From contig NC_088204.1 of assembly GCF_037126465.1 (NCBI RefSeq), positions 76,755,807-76,819,806 on the forward strand: 64,000 nt of DNA, read 5' to 3'. A program made the position numbers and the translations under genes. The notes beneath the pieces are model-generated. The model ran no database searches and was not told the DNA's origin. It saw only the letters and a list, made by a program, of their open reading frames with translations. Origin of the DNA: Ornithodoros turicata. Taxonomy: Eukaryota; Arthropoda; Arachnida; Ixodida; Argasidae. How positions within the stretch are numbered: the stretch's first letter is position 1; every line of letters starts with the position of its first letter. Shown here one piece after another: positions 24,208-39,200 of the stretch.

Positions 24208-27200
24208 TTAACGAGGTCTGATGAGTTCAGCCAGTTCGTCCAGTTCAGCTCTGCGAGTGCGCATATAGACCATGGTCTCCCAGAGAACACGCACCAACCG
24301 CTCATCGTCTTTCTCATCCAGGTCTATGTCCTCAGACATAGGAGCATTGATGCGAAAGTAGGGCACGTTCATGGCGCTGCACCACGCTTGGGCACGCTCC
24401 ACCGGGCATCCGTTGGCCTGGGTCGCTTGGTCTGTCATCAGCTCTATTAGGCCTGGGAGTCCGAAGACCATCTGGGCGGTACCCCAGAGGCTATTTTCCG
24501 TGTGCAACATGCTTGTCAGAGACACTTCTACTGGCTGCACTGTACCCGTCCCCACCGACACGACCACTTGCATCGGCTCTACACGGTCTTCCTGGCCCTG
24601 GGGGGTATTAAAAAAAACGCACCAAATATTTATGGAGAAGGGATTGTTTATTGCCGAAGTACATCACATATTGGGACAGGGCTTTTTCAGTTGGAACAGT
24701 GCATGGGCGTTCCCAGGATTTTTTTTCCAAGGGGGCAAGGGGCTTCCAGAAGTGGCAAAGACTGCAATCCCCTCCCTTCGCCCTCTTTTCCTGGAGACTG
24801 ACGCTGCAGACTGTGCGGCTGTCCAGAGGTTCATATTACGGCGTGTCTAAAGAGCGCAAATTTCCACAAGTGACCTTGGAGATCCGCCAGGAAGGGGCAA
24901 CGGCCCTTCCTTGCCCTCTCTCGGTACGCGCATGGAACAGATATGGTAGCGTGCTTGTGAATGTCTGACAACCCGCGAGCAGACACTGTTACTGCGCAAA
25001 ACTGCATGCTTTGTCCGCGTCGCGTATTCTCTGGTGGGCAGAATTCAAATATTACCATACTTTGTTAATCAGGAGAGCTTTTATTGTCAGACACGGAACT
25101 TGCAGCTCAAAAACCGTACATATATAAACGGAACGCGCATCGGAAACGTTCGCAACTATACCAGTTAGAAGGCGCCGATTCAGAGCGTAGCACCACAAAG
25201 GTGGAAGCGCTACCGGTGCGCCATCTGTTAGGCAAGAGCAGAGGCCGCAGCGCTTCGCCTCCAGAGTCCTCCTATTGGCGCGCCATTTGGAGGCGGAGCC
25301 TCCCTCGCTCTTGGTCAGCAAAGTCAAGGATAGTCGGAGGGGAGACGTCTAGCCAAAAAAACTGCCTTGCCGACCTTCTTTCACGACGTCGACGAGAGCC
25401 GCCGAGAACGACAGCTGGCCACCAATTAGGTGATACAGAAAGGCCACGCCCCCTGATTTTTCGTCTGCATTGGACGACGGAATGCCACTGTGGTGGGAAC
25501 ATGAAAATCGTGCGCGCTGACGGGGCGGCGGAAATGCGTCTCTACTTCCGCCGCCCGCTCACGACGCCGCGTCGGGCGTCGCCAAGTGAGAACTGGCCCT
25601 AACTTTTTAATGTACTTGATGAGGACCCCAAAGTACATTGCAAAGGACTTGGTACAGGTGCTAGCTAGGAACATTGTACGTTACTTCAAGCAGAGGCGGA
25701 GAGTTTTCATTTTCCCAGGGGGGGCAAGGGCGCACCGCGAAGTAAATACTCTGGCGCGGAGGGGGGGGGGGATATGTTTATTAAGAAAAAAAAAAGAAAG
25801 GAAAAGAAAGCCAGATGGATGTCAGCTTGTTATTGCAACAAAAAAGTGAAAGGGGGAAGAAAAAGGCAAAGAAAAGAAGAAAAAAAAAAGGAAAAAGAAA
25901 AATGAAGAACCCAAAACTAAAGTTGAAGAATCACACACTCCGGCGGGATCCTATGATGTATGCAGAACTGGTATAGGAATAAGAGGAAGGAAGAACAGAG
26001 AGAACGTAAACAGTGAACATGTGCACAACTGAAGGCATCACGCCTTTGAAAACTGAGTGCAAAAGGAACAAAATGTACTGAATCCTCGGTGTTTGACCGG
26101 AAATGCGCGCAATATATAGTCAATGAAATGGAGCAGCGGGAGTTGAACCCGCTCCCAACGGATATGCGTTCCGAAGATCCTACCGTTACACCTCGCAGCT
26201 GCTGGTACCTTTACGACTGCTTCGTTTCATTGATCTGATTGCTTTGGGCGAAATTCAGTCTATGTGTTTTGTCATCCTCTGTGTTTCTTCGCCTCACCTT
26301 CTACTGTGATAATGAGTATGGTGGGCGGAGTATTTTACAAATTGCAAGATGCATTTTTGGGGTTGGTGCCTCTTCGCGCTTTTGACCCGGGCGCGCCGAG
26401 TCCCAAAGGCTGGTGTCAGTCTCTTAGCGGGACCTCCCGGGGGAGGCGGCGCCCCCCCTAGTTGACGTTCCGGGGGGGCAAGGGCCCCCGCGCCCCCCCG
26501 CAGTCGGCGCCTATGACTTCAAGTACAAGTTTGAGGTACTTCGCCCATCACTATATAACTCTATCAAATCTTTGCATTCCGTCTGTATCCTAAATATGCG
26601 TACGAAATTACAGTACCGTAGCCTTGAGTGCCTTGTTGTACGCAGTGATCTCTCTCATGGTGTCCAACGTGGGATTGTTGGCAATGAGGCCCCCATCCAG
26701 GAATCGTCCAAAGGGACGGAAGTAAGTTGGGGCTGCTCCTGATGCACGTGCTGCTGCCCATACTGGTTGCTCTGTCAGCATAAATGAAAGGCACACACAT
26801 TAGACGGATGTTTTTTTTTTTTTATTGCGTGTTAGCAACTGTGGCTACGAGCGGAGTACAGACGGAGAGAGGACAGCAGGGGGGGGGGGGGTAGTGTGCG
26901 TCCTAGGCCGACTTCAGAAGACACTGGCGGTAGGATTGGAACCCGCCACCTTCCAGTCCTTAGCACGACCTTGGCTACCACCAACGAGCGGGAAGCCTTA
27001 TGGGCCAACCCCCACGGAGCGAATGTACAGCGAAAGAGTTCGAACTTTGTTCAGCGTCGGACGCCCTGCGCGAGCTGTCCCTTCGCCGGCGATCTGCCCA
27101 TGCCGGATATTTTTGCCCAGCGTCCGCGATTCCGGAAGCGTCAATTGCGGATGAACACGAGGCTGGCCAATCAAAGCACTCTTCCGCTACGAATCTGCGC

Positions 27201-30200
27201 CAGCTGCGCTGCCATGTTGTCTGCACGCGTGGTCGTCCGGTCTTGGTTAATGTTAGTAGAAAGTAAAGTTAATGTAGAAAAAATAAAATGAAAGATAAAT
27301 AAATGAAGTCAAGGTTCGGTTACCATGCACGACAGGTGCCTTCTAGTGGCTGAATTTCATTTGATGCCAGACAGCAATTCACTTTCCCTATGGCATCACC
27401 AAGCCATATCTTTGTGCTATGTCATCTTCAGACGTCAAGTTTGCAGTTCTGTTGTGCCTATACCAACTGCTAGGCCTCATCTGCAGATCGGATTGGTTAG
27501 TCTATTAGGAGCATAACATGACTATGATATTTCATTTATTGATCATTCTGCCTTTGCTTGAGTTCTGAAAGATGGCATTCATTTCAAAGCACCAGCGCAA
27601 GAGGGGAACCACTGTTTGAGGGGAGAAAGGAAAAGAACGAGAAAGACAAAGCTATAAAAAGTTTACGTAATGTTTGGGCACTCAATCGTGCAGTGTCGCG
27701 AACTGAAATTTCACGTTCAGGTCCAGATGAAAGGTACGTGGATTTGTCTCGGATTCGATTGGCAACTGAGATTCAGACTGAATCAGATTTCTGCGGACTG
27801 ATTTGGATTTGGAGTGGGTCTTTTTTTTCCACAGATATGGATTTTAATTTAATTTTATCGGATTGGCATATAGTCCAATTCACATCGTTTATCCCACACA
27901 TAATTGACAAACGTTTTTTACGATTGCTGATGCGCAGTATCGTGGGAAAACCCAATATGATCCGCACCGATCGTACGGCTTGGGACAAAAGTTTACGGAA
28001 CACCGGGGTGCCGCATTTGTCCAATGGCGCGACACCTAAGCAGCAAACAGGAGCGGACACAAATATTGAGAGATGGATGGAATAGCAGGGCACCCGTTTC
28101 TTATTCTGTCACGTTCTGATATCGAGTAGGGGACGGCTCCGGTGATAAAATATGCGAGCGCCGTGTTCCGTAAACTTTTGTCCCAAGCTGTACCACATCA
28201 TACCACTTTAGAACATACCACAAGGGTGCGGTGGTGCAGGTGCAGGGATCTCCGAGTTGTCCTCTTCCAACCCCAACATTCTTTTTGGAGAAGTATAGTT
28301 TCGAAACAGATGCAGCTTAGCAGGATGTCTGTCTGCCATGAGAGCAGTTACAATTAACCTGCAAAAGACATTGTAAAAGTTTCTCTCACGGTCTTCGTGT
28401 CTGCTCGACTTACTTTGGACGCTCAATGTCGGTCATCACCGTATTTTCACCCATTTCGCGCCGAAGAAACTCTTCCAGGGCATCAGTGTCGTACGGTCGG
28501 ATTCCGATGAACACCCTGTCCTTGAGAGCGAAATAGCGTTGGAGACATTTCTGCGGTGTTTTACCTAAAAGTGCGAGACAAGGTTTGTCCTTATTTTGGT
28601 GGTGATTTTACGTCATGCAAGACAGACGGTCGGCGCAAGCAGTCAATCTCTGTGCCCATTCCAGTGCTCATTCCAGGGGTCAATGAAACGAAACAAGGGA
28701 TCCTTGAATCCATCCTTGGCCATCCTTGAATCGTATGCGCAGGGAACATGAACAGTTAGATAAATGTAACCTGAGGGGGAGGGGGGGGATATATTTATTA
28801 GACGAAAAGGAAAAAAAAAAGGTCAGCCAAACGGAACGTCGGCTTGCTATTCCGGAAATAAATAAATAAATAAATATAGAAAATTAAGAAATAAATAAAA
28901 AGAAAAGAAAATAATCAAAGAAAGAAAGAAGGAAATAAGAAGTAATAAGAAATAAATAAATAAAGAAAATTAAGGAATAAATAAAGAGAAAAGAAAAGGA
29001 ATTGGGAAATGAAGGATAAACTAACAAAGGATGAAAGAAGGATGAGGTAGATTAAAGACAAAGCTGACAACAACAAAAAAAAAGAAAAACGATGACTAAC
29101 AAACCTGGGTAACCTGGGTAATAAACGTAAACCTGGGAAAAACTAGAGTGATGAATGCTAATGCTCTTTCTCACATATGAAAGTGTGATCGAAAGGTTTG
29201 CAAAAGATTGACGTCCTTGCAAGATACCTTACCAAGTGCCAGCATCAGAGCGAGGATCCCTCCAGTGCTGGTGCCTGCCACCCAATCAAAGCAGTCCATA
29301 ATGGCACAGCCGAGGACCGTCTCCAGACACATAAGCACCCGAGTGAGGATGAGCCCACGAATGCCCCCACCGTCTAGGCAGAGCACTCGGCCAGAGCGCT
29401 TCTTTCGCTGAAGGTCTTCTCGAAGTCTCCTCAGTGCGGACTCGACGACATCCTTTCCCAGTAAGTCGTCGTATACTGGGAACAAGGGACATAATTGTAT
29501 CGAGCACATATTCACGTAGGGACACTTTAGATGAGGCGCGACGCCGTACTTTAAACTAAAAGAAGCCTGTTCGAGCGTGACATAGCCCTTAGGAGTTGCT
29601 CCAGTCATAAGCATGCTTCCAGCTGCCCATAGCTCTCGGCCGTGCAGTCTTCGGTCGCGTGTGCAGCCATGCGCGCAGCAACAAGCTATTTGTGTTGAAA
29701 TCCCCAGCGGAAACTTGTTGAAGCGGGAACCACGCGCGGTTGGCAAAATTCTGCTGGTCATTTTCATGCAGCAAAGTGCAGTGCAGAAACTAATGAAGCG
29801 ACAAATGAAATGCGCCGTATACTTTGCACTGAAGCGGCCAGCATAACGTGCTCAATCGAGCCAATGTAAGCTTTTCTGCACTAGAACAATCAGTGGGACA
29901 TGCCGCGTTGCTATACAGGGTGTCCCAGCTAAATGCGAACAGATTAAAATATATATACGAGGGTGGTTCCATAAGTTTCCGACCCGACCAACTTTTAATA
30001 GTCATTGAGACGAAACAAGTGTATCACTTTTCACATAGCCACCCTTAACTTCGATGCACTTTTGACACCTTTCAACCAGCATTCTTATACCCTTGAAAAA
30101 ATAGTCCGAAGTTTTGTCCGCAAAATGCTGGAAAACTGCCTCTTGCACCTCAATATCGTTTTGAAACATCCGTCCTCTGAGATCCCTCTTCAAGTTTGAG

Positions 30201-33200
30201 AACAGGAAGTAGTCACTCGGTGCAGAGTCTGGACTGTAGGGTGGGTGGTGGATTTCTTCGAAGCCGCACTCCTTCAGTGCAGCCTTTGCGACAGAAGCCG
30301 TGTGGACAGGGGCATTGTCTCTGAGCAACCGGACACCTCGACTCAACCTGCTGCGCCTCTTTTCCTTGATGGCGTCTCGCAGTCGGAGCAGGAGTGAAGC
30401 ATAATAAGTCGCATTCACGGTGGGGTTCCTCTCCTTGAAGTCGATGAGGAGGATCCCGTGACAATCCCAAAATATTGTTGCCATGATCTTCTTTGTGGAT
30501 TGTGTGACCTTGGCTTTTCTTGGGGGAGCTTCTCCTGGTTTGCGCCATTCCATCGACTCTTTTTTCGAAAGGGGATCATAGTAGAGCACCATAGTTTCAC
30601 GACGCGCTGTTGCTCTTGGTGCGAAGGTCAGTGCGAAGGTCTCTCGTCAGTGACGAGAGAAGTCGTGGCACCCATCTCGCACTGACCTTTTTCATGTGAA
30701 GGCCCTCGCCGATGATGCGAAAAACGGTTGTTTTGGAAAGCCCCAGCCTTTCTGAGATTTCCTTCACCTTCAGACGCCTGTCGCTCAGCACTTCCTCCTC
30801 GACAAGAGACAAATTTTCTTGTGTCACCACTTCCACTGGACAACCATCGCGTGGATCATCTTGAATGGACTCTCGCCCCAGTCGAAGCTGCTTTGCCCAG
30901 TCTTTTACTGTTGTGTACGACAGAGAGGCTTCCCTGTACACGTTGTCCAGTCGCGCTTTAATTTCTTTAGGCGAAAGTCCCTCTTTTGTCAACAATTTTA
31001 TCACAGCGCGGTACTCGATTTTTTCTATTTTAACTGAAGAGTGCACCCTGGCTGTTTCAAATGCCGCTCTCCAACCGACAAAAGCACGGAGAGGGCTGAG
31101 GGTGGTGCTCCGGCCCTCCAACAGATGGCGCCACGCGTTCTTAATCGCATTTTCAAATTCGCGCGCATTTTCTACCTCGGGCCGGAAACTTATGGAACCA
31201 CCCTTGTATCACTATAAAGCTATATCTATATAATCTATCTACCTATATGTAAATCTATATAAAAAGGTATATATCACTTTTTCCGAGATTAAATCAATTG
31301 CAATATAGCACATGCTAAAGGGCACTCCTTAGAAGGGCACGAGTAAACTCCTAAGGCAATGTCCTACTTAACTTTCAATAACTAACTTATTAATTATAAA
31401 AGCTACGAGGTTGTCCCAATGAGAACATCTGGTCCCTTCGGACCCCTGATACCGCTGCCGTTTTCAGAACAAAATTCCGTTCGATAAATATTGTCCGCAA
31501 AAAAAAAAGAACAAAATTGAAGGAACACCATTTCGTTCTTTATTTTGTTCATTGCGCATCTTCGGAGACGCGTCTTTCCTTCACCCCCAATGTGAGAGGG
31601 CGAAATAGCACACTATCGCTGTTAGCGCGGCGCCTCGTTTCTAGACGTCTTAACTCTGCAGCCGGGCCTAAGGACAGTAAACACGCCAAACGCACTATCG
31701 TCGCTATATGGTTAAAGCAGACATAGCAATACCAAAACTGGCAGGTATCGCTCCCTATACCGGTAATCCTTCTGCAGGGACGGCGAGAGAGGTTACTGGA
31801 CCCGGGGATGGGTAATACCCGGTCCGCTACCCTGTCCCCACACGTCCTTAGCCCTTCACGTCTCGATAACACAATCCGAGTATTTCTTCTTTATATGATT
31901 ACGACATGCCTTGAGTCCCGTGGGCACCTCAAGTGGACCGGGCTCCAGGGCGCCATACCCGGGTGCGTGCCCCGCCCCATCCTCTCGCCAGCCCTGCTCC
32001 TCTGTCGACACTGTCGGTGGCGCTCGACAGGTGGCGTTGACTGAGCAATCTTTCTTTAGCTTGGACAATTAACAGGTTAACACTGCCCATGCAGGATTTA
32101 TCTCCAGCTTATCTATTTCAAAGCATATGCTTACAACTATATAGAGGTTATTTAGTGGCTCTTACTTACAGTGAGGAGCACTGAAGAACTTTGGTTTCTC
32201 AGGGCATTTGCCATTGCATGTGCCGTCGGCGGCGCAGCCATTTGTACATCCATGATTGCGACTGCAACGGCGAGCTCCGACTGCGTGCAGGGCGTGTATA
32301 ACTTCGTCCCTGTTGCCCACGCTTAACGAGGATGCCAAATGGCGCGGCGTTTCATTCTTCTCGTTTGTACAGTTGACGTCTGCACCAAACACTATCAGTG
32401 CCTGGACCACTGACACGTCGCCCTGGGGGGGAGGGGGGAGAAATTTGTTTTGTAGTACGACAGTCAAAACAAAGCAGACAGAGATCCATAAGAAAACCTA
32501 TAAGACCAAAACAGAAAAACGAGGGTTGGGGGATGCATATAATCGAGGTTTTCAGAGGCCTAGTTGATGCACTTTTTTTTTGTCCTCCCTATAATTCCAG
32601 GTTTTCGTTATGGAGCTTTGCCAAAGGCTTGCTGGTTGTTTAACCATTGATTGATTAAATTCTTTATATTAATGAATTGTCAATTCGAGCAGAGGCATAC
32701 TTATATAATATTCAACTTTTATTTTAGAGCATGCATGCAGTGCAATGCATGGGGCTCTTTATGTCGCTAGAAAGTTGAGTATGTCTCTGTTATGATATGG
32801 TATGGGTCAGTTGGGCCCATCAGTTTCACCAACGCCCGTTAACCTTTGAACCGAGATCAACGGTCCCTTAACTTGAATTCAGCACATAACTCTGCTTCAC
32901 TAAAAGGAGTTATTGTCACTGAAACATCCATCCGTCACAAACTGAAGTTGGTAAAAAAGAACCGAATGTTAAGTTCGTGACCCCGACCTTGGTCACCTCG
33001 ACTCCTTTTTGTTTCTTTAATGATTGGTAGCAATTTCAACTGTCCGTACTTTTTGTTGTCGTTCAAAATATTTACTGACCTTTCTTCAGTTTTGCGAAGA
33101 GCTGCGATCGTAAATTTTGCAATTGTGAATTGCTACTTTTGCGGTGCAGCATTTTAATGAATTCCAGTGAAATACGGGTAACAATTGCAACATCAGTCTA

Positions 33201-36200
33201 AAACTTAATATGCATATATCACAAGCACAAAACAGTCAGTGGAAACATAATAGATCTCTACCAGAGAAACGTCATAATGACGTGGGTAAACAGACTGAAA
33301 CCGAAACAAATCGGAAGGGGAGGGCTGGGTTCCACGAACGGGCACTTGTTCGCTGCCTCATATCGAAAGAAAAGTAGGACCGAAGGTTGAGCCCCTTTCA
33401 GGGACCATCGTAATTCCCTCAAAACCGTGGCTTTCGGACCCGATGTTGTTCGCCCCTAGCTTCGAGCGTAGTTCAACTCTACCAAATTGGTGGCGCTGTC
33501 GAACACTATGACGTCATTTGTTTACAAACAGGGAGAGGTCTACTTCCACAGAATACGATTCAGGAGTACATTGGAAAGTGGGAAGGAAATCCAGTCACCT
33601 GGGGCAGGTAGAGTGAAGCAGGAGTTGCCAATATTTCGAACAGTTTGTGAGTACAGTACACTCTAAATATTTTCACACCTTTAAAGGTGTAACAACGTGC
33701 ATGGCGCACGCCTTTTTAGGTGTAATTTTCGTAACATCATAATGGAGCACGGTTTCGCACAAATTTTCTTTACTCGAGTGTTGTCTGTCCTCCAAAAATT
33801 CAGTCTTGCAACATCTCAACATTGTTCAACAGTATTGTAGACACTTGCGCGTGCTCGATTATCGATAGCGATGCATATATGCATTAGCTCGTACCTATAC
33901 GATATCCAAGACATAATGAAAGCAAGATTTGCACTGACACTTGATCTTTAGTAATGCTTTCCAAATTTTGTAAAATATCATCCTGGAGATGCAATGTTAC
34001 GCAACCAGGTTGAATGTTCATAGCGCACACCTTTAAAGGAGTACAGAGGGCCATCCAAAAAAATTTCAGATTAAGACATCTGATGAAAGTGTGTGTGTCA
34101 TTATACCGAATAGCGCGAAAGGTTTTGATGTGTGCAATTTATTTCCCAGAAAAAAACTCGCATAAACGTAGCTCTGCGCCTTCACCCTTAACTCGCCACT
34201 CCAGCTATAACGAAGATGAGGAGGTATGATGACACGTCACCGATGACGGCATAAGGAGGCTCGTTCTGGTTCGCCGGTCAGTGAGGGTCAGCGCCTTGTC
34301 TCTTTGCCGCCGTAAACCTGTTTTGCCAGTTTTCCCGGAGAATTGGGGATAGAAGGAGCGGCCGAAGCATTACCGAGCAAGGAGAAAAGCGTTATCAGAA
34401 CCCCGAACAGCCGAGTAGCAGACGACAGCGGAGTAGCAGACAACATTTCTCTAGGCCAATCAGCGAGCGTTCTCCTTATAGCGTCAGCGCGAGGTTCCAG
34501 GCAGATCACAGGCTGGTACTGCTCTTCACCACCGTTGCGCACGGTCGCTTTTTGCGGCATATTTTAAATTCAATTTCTGCGATAATTATGACTCTGTGGT
34601 GTAAATTACTTCGCATGGTGCATCTTACTGGCCTACTTAACAGTTTTATAGGAAGAAAACTGGGTGTTAAAAATGACTTCTGTGCTACTTTAAAGGTGTG
34701 AAAAAGTTTACAGTGTATTGTACTACATAAGCAGCTTTGAGGATATTGCTAGATATCCAAGACATAAACAGTGCAGACCAGGTAAGAGCCTATTACCCGC
34801 ACAGCTGCGTGCAAAGGCGTGTCTCCGTCCTTGCCAACTGCGTCGACGCTGGCTCCGTGGCTCAGGAGGCCGACGACGCAGGATAGTCTGCTTCTGGCCA
34901 CCATGATGTGCAGTGCAGTGTTACCCTGGAAGTTCTTGGCATCCAGGCCACAGCCCAGCTCTATCATCGCCTCCAGGCACTGACGCAATTTGAACGTGGT
35001 TATGAGAGTCACTTCCTAGGATTGTAGAGGTCGTGAATGCAATACCTGCGTTGTCTTGGCCCAGTGCAGGGGTGTTCCCCCGTACTTCATGTCATCAACT
35101 TCGAAGTCGCACATGTGCTTTACGTGGTCTTTTTGTAGGCTGCAAAAAACACACAAGTGTCTTTCACCACTGTCTTCATAGAAACACCTGTAGCGTTATT
35201 GTCTTCATATAGTGGTTCCAAATTATGTAGTCTCCAGTTTACAGTGCTTTCAGTGATGACACTCCAAAAATGTAATTTTGAGCAATTTTTTTTAGCATCA
35301 AAATGGGCATTTTGGAGAGCGTTGGAGCACAGAAATACATCTTTTGGTGCACTTTGGAACACGGAAATACGGCTTTTGGGGCACTTTAAAGCCCCCAAGC
35401 CAAATATCGAATTTTAGAGCATTTTGGTAGCGGTGTTATCAAACCTTTGCTTCGCTTCGCCTAATCTGAATCGTCGCCATTTCCGTTCCTGCAGGAAGAT
35501 GTGGTAATAGACCTCTGCCCAAGAAAGGTCACCGTGACGTAATCATCACGTTGGTAGACATTGTGAAACCGCAACAAACTGGATCAAAAGGGTTGCATCG
35601 TTTGGAAGGTCAATGTTGTAATCCTGCGCGGAATATGATTTATTGGCACGGCTTAGTTCGCGAATGCTTCGTAGAGAAATACCACCTGTACCGCGAGGGA
35701 GTACTCCTAAGTACTCCTGAGGCTCTTGAACATGAAACAGCGAGGTAGTCACCTACAGAAAGGGCTACGGGAAAGATAGGGCTACCGGTAGGCTAGAAGA
35801 GAACACGGCCATACAACTACAGTAGAATCTCGATGGTATACGATCACGGGTGATACGAATTTCGAGATGATACGAATTCTTATCCGGTCCCGGCCGGAAT
35901 GCCTACTCTTCTCATGTATTATGCCTTTACGGATGATACGAACGATCGCCGAGGATGCGTCGTTCCCCGTGACGTGAGACGCGCGCGATCGTCATGCTGC
36001 TCCTTCTTTCGAAAAGGAGGAGGAGGAGGAGGGGTGTCGTTGGGAGGAACCCGAGAGGTTTGCCTGCCTGATTAGGCGGCATGTTTCTCGGGAAGGGAAA
36101 GGTGGTGGAGAGGAGGAGAGGAAAGGGTGAAGTGGAAGACCGAGCGGAATCCGCTCGGGGGGAGGATAGCTGCGTCCATGGGCCGACTTCAGGGGAACTG

Positions 36201-39200
36201 TGCCGGCATACGCCTATTACACATCTGAGGGAAACCCAGGAAAAACCCCAGACTGCACAGCCGGCCCGCGGATTCGAACCGCGGACCTCCCAGTCTCCAA
36301 GCGCACGCGTTACCGCTGCGCCACCGGAGCTGGCTTCTTTCGAAAAGGGAGGGAGATCCTCAGCATCGTCACCGCGAACTTCCTTACATCCTGTTGGACA
36401 ATGCGGCTATATCCCTTCGGTGGTGGTGGAGGAGATGTTTTTTCACCTTTTACCCCCCCCCCCCCCTCGCAACAATAAACCGCGAAGCTGTGTGACATCG
36501 CACTGGCGGAAAACAAGCTACCAGAACACGTGAAAGGAACACAGCAGGACAACTTCTGACAACATTTCGCGTCACCATTTCGCAAGTTGGCTTCACCTAA
36601 CGCCTGCGTGCTTTAGGAGAAGCTCGCTTTAGATCACTGTCGCGCGACTCGCGGGTGGAAAGCACGTGCTGTGAGCACAAGTACAGGAGGACGAGAGAGG
36701 AGCAACAGGCATATATGGACGGTGATGTGGAATTCACACTTTCTGTGCGCTGATAGCGTTCGTATTTTCACTTTATGGTGCGCGTTATGCTTCAATAGGT
36801 GTCAGTACACTGGACATTTTTCACGTTCCGATAATTTTCGGGGGTGGGGGTGCGTTATGTATACGGTACCTTCGGACTAGCAGACGGAAAGTTTCACTCA
36901 CAATGGCCTATTGTTTCCATCGAAGCTGTCGGAAGCAGAATTTAAGTCTGCTCCTTGTTTGAGCAGCTCTAGCACGCACTCTGGCTTGTTCGCACGACAG
37001 GCCAGCTGCAGTGGAGTGTGGCCCTCGTTGTTGACCTGGTTGATGGCTGCTGCGGGTGCAGGACGCGCAGAAAGGGCCTGCGGGCTGACGTGTCATCATA
37101 CAATGTCCACAGACGATGTTCTCACCCATTTTACATTGATGATGTCCTTGTTGGTTACGGCAGCCTGGTGGTATACGGTGTCTCCATTCTGGTCCATCAA
37201 ATCCAGAGGCACATCCGTAGCCATCAGCGCCTGCACAGCGGCCAACTTCTGAGCACACACGGCCACGTGCAACGGCGTCACACGGGTTTCTGGTGTCGCT
37301 TCGCCGATCAGCCTGTTAATCAGAAACGCTCCGATCAGAACATGGTGCCCAGAAAACTCCAATCATCATCATCATCACCAGAAATACACAAAATAAACTT
37401 TACACTTACTTTCGGACTCGATGCACCTTGGAATAGTCGGGGCTTTAAAACTGACGTGATTTCTGATAAGTGTAACTATTTGAGCTTGTTGGCAGTGATT
37501 CCTAATGTATAAGGAGCATGGCAAGCAGGCTGTCCCAGAAAACGTGATTATAATAATAATAATTTAAAAAAAACTACGCCACGTAGAATCACGTGGTCAA
37601 CGGCATTCGTTCTTCCTATAAATGGAGGTCGCTTTTTTACACCACCAACGTGAAACGCGTGCCAAATTTACTAAAGTTGATGACAATTGACACGAATGCT
37701 GAGGAGCTATCCCATCGTCAAGAATAGCCGAACATCGTGCATTTCGGAGCGGCCAGAAGCCTATAGAGCTTGACCACTTTTTGCGCACACTCGCTCTCAG
37801 TCCGACGAAAGGAGCTGGCTAAACACGGCCCGCACACAATTGCTCAATCCCTACAACACAAAGCAGAAACCGTGCTATACAGCTGATCTGAGGCGCCGAG
37901 AAGTTTGGGGGTCGTTCCCTGATGTTCACTGAATGAACCGTTTCGTGGGGACGTCCCCCGGACAGTATTAGCACCTTGCATTGCGTACCAAGATATTGCG
38001 CGTTTAAGAGGCTGTCCAACGTTGATGTTTTCTGCTGGTTCGTGACGAAAACGACATATGTGGTCCAAGTAAATCGCATTTTCATTCCAATATGACAGTT
38101 TTTACTGTAGGTAACAGAAACGAAACCGAAACCAGGATCCCCACCAAAAGGCGGCACAGTGGCGTCCCTATGGTCTCGCCCACGAGAGCACCTTAGGCTG
38201 TGCACTTGGTTTGCCCTCTTTCACACGCTGCCCCTTGCACTTTTTGGCAAACTGAAGACAGCTTCTGACAGTACTTTTGTTACGCAAAAAGAAACCGGAA
38301 CTCACGGGAGCACCCTGGGGTTGTTGAAGCAGTCGATCAGTGCGAGGTGGGCTGCCACATGGGCCAGGTTCCAAGAAGGGTTGGCTCTTATGAGGTTTAC
38401 CACCTCCTGGATCCGTTCCGTCTTGTAGACATCAGGTACACATTCAACCAACAGAGGAAGCTGGTCCTTCAGGAGGATGAAACTGTGTTGTGCTTCGATA
38501 TAGTCTCTCGTCCGTAGTACACTGCACCGCATAATATACCGTTAGATTCCGGGGCATTCGAGTCTACAAATCGTGCGCATTATGTGGGGGGAAAGAAGGT
38601 ACTCTCGGGGGTGCAACTCCCCTTGAAATCGTACCTTCAATAGTGCATTTGGGAGAGAGAAAGCGAGAGCGAAACTTTCTCAATACGCCATGCTTTAGCA
38701 CCAAAGTTAAAGGTTCGCTAATTATGGTATAAGAACACATTATAATTGTGTCGATACCTCATTATACATTGCCCTACAGGAGCCAGCACAATCCCCCCTA
38801 TAAGTTACTTTTGTCGGTTGTACGACAAATTTAATCGGGTTTATACACATGAACAATGAGCATCGCTGACCAGTAATGTCCCCGGAAGTTCTCCTCTTGG
38901 GGGGTCTCGAGCTTCCAAGGGGGAATATATCAGAGTTGCGGGGTTGCCACTGCGGAGGTGGAATGATTCCCGAATCATTCCAGATTTAGCAAAGCCCGGA
39001 ATGGAATCGAATTGCGGAAACTGTCCTAGGAATGGGAATGGAATGGTCTGGGGGCCCTGGTGGCAGTTTTGGTTTCAACGTGCTGGTTTCTGCCCTCGCA
39101 CACTTTGCGCACCGCACCTGCACACACATTGGCCGCATCCCTACCTATAGGCACACTTAGATGAGCGGGTGATATCGTTGTGCAACACAATTTCGTACGG

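Noticed and set aside
36268..36333. Functional tRNA gene (also 45808-45873 and 26127-26205)
   Set aside because: A- and B-box-like motifs are present, but the acceptor arms do not pair, and each is continuous with a SINE body carrying a target duplication or an A-rich end.
35151..36901. Missing ankyrin exon between exons 5 and 6 of PLA2G6
   Set aside because: The human alignment suggests a short gap there, but both copies join exons 5 and 6 in the same phase, total length is close to the family's, and only repeats are visible between them.
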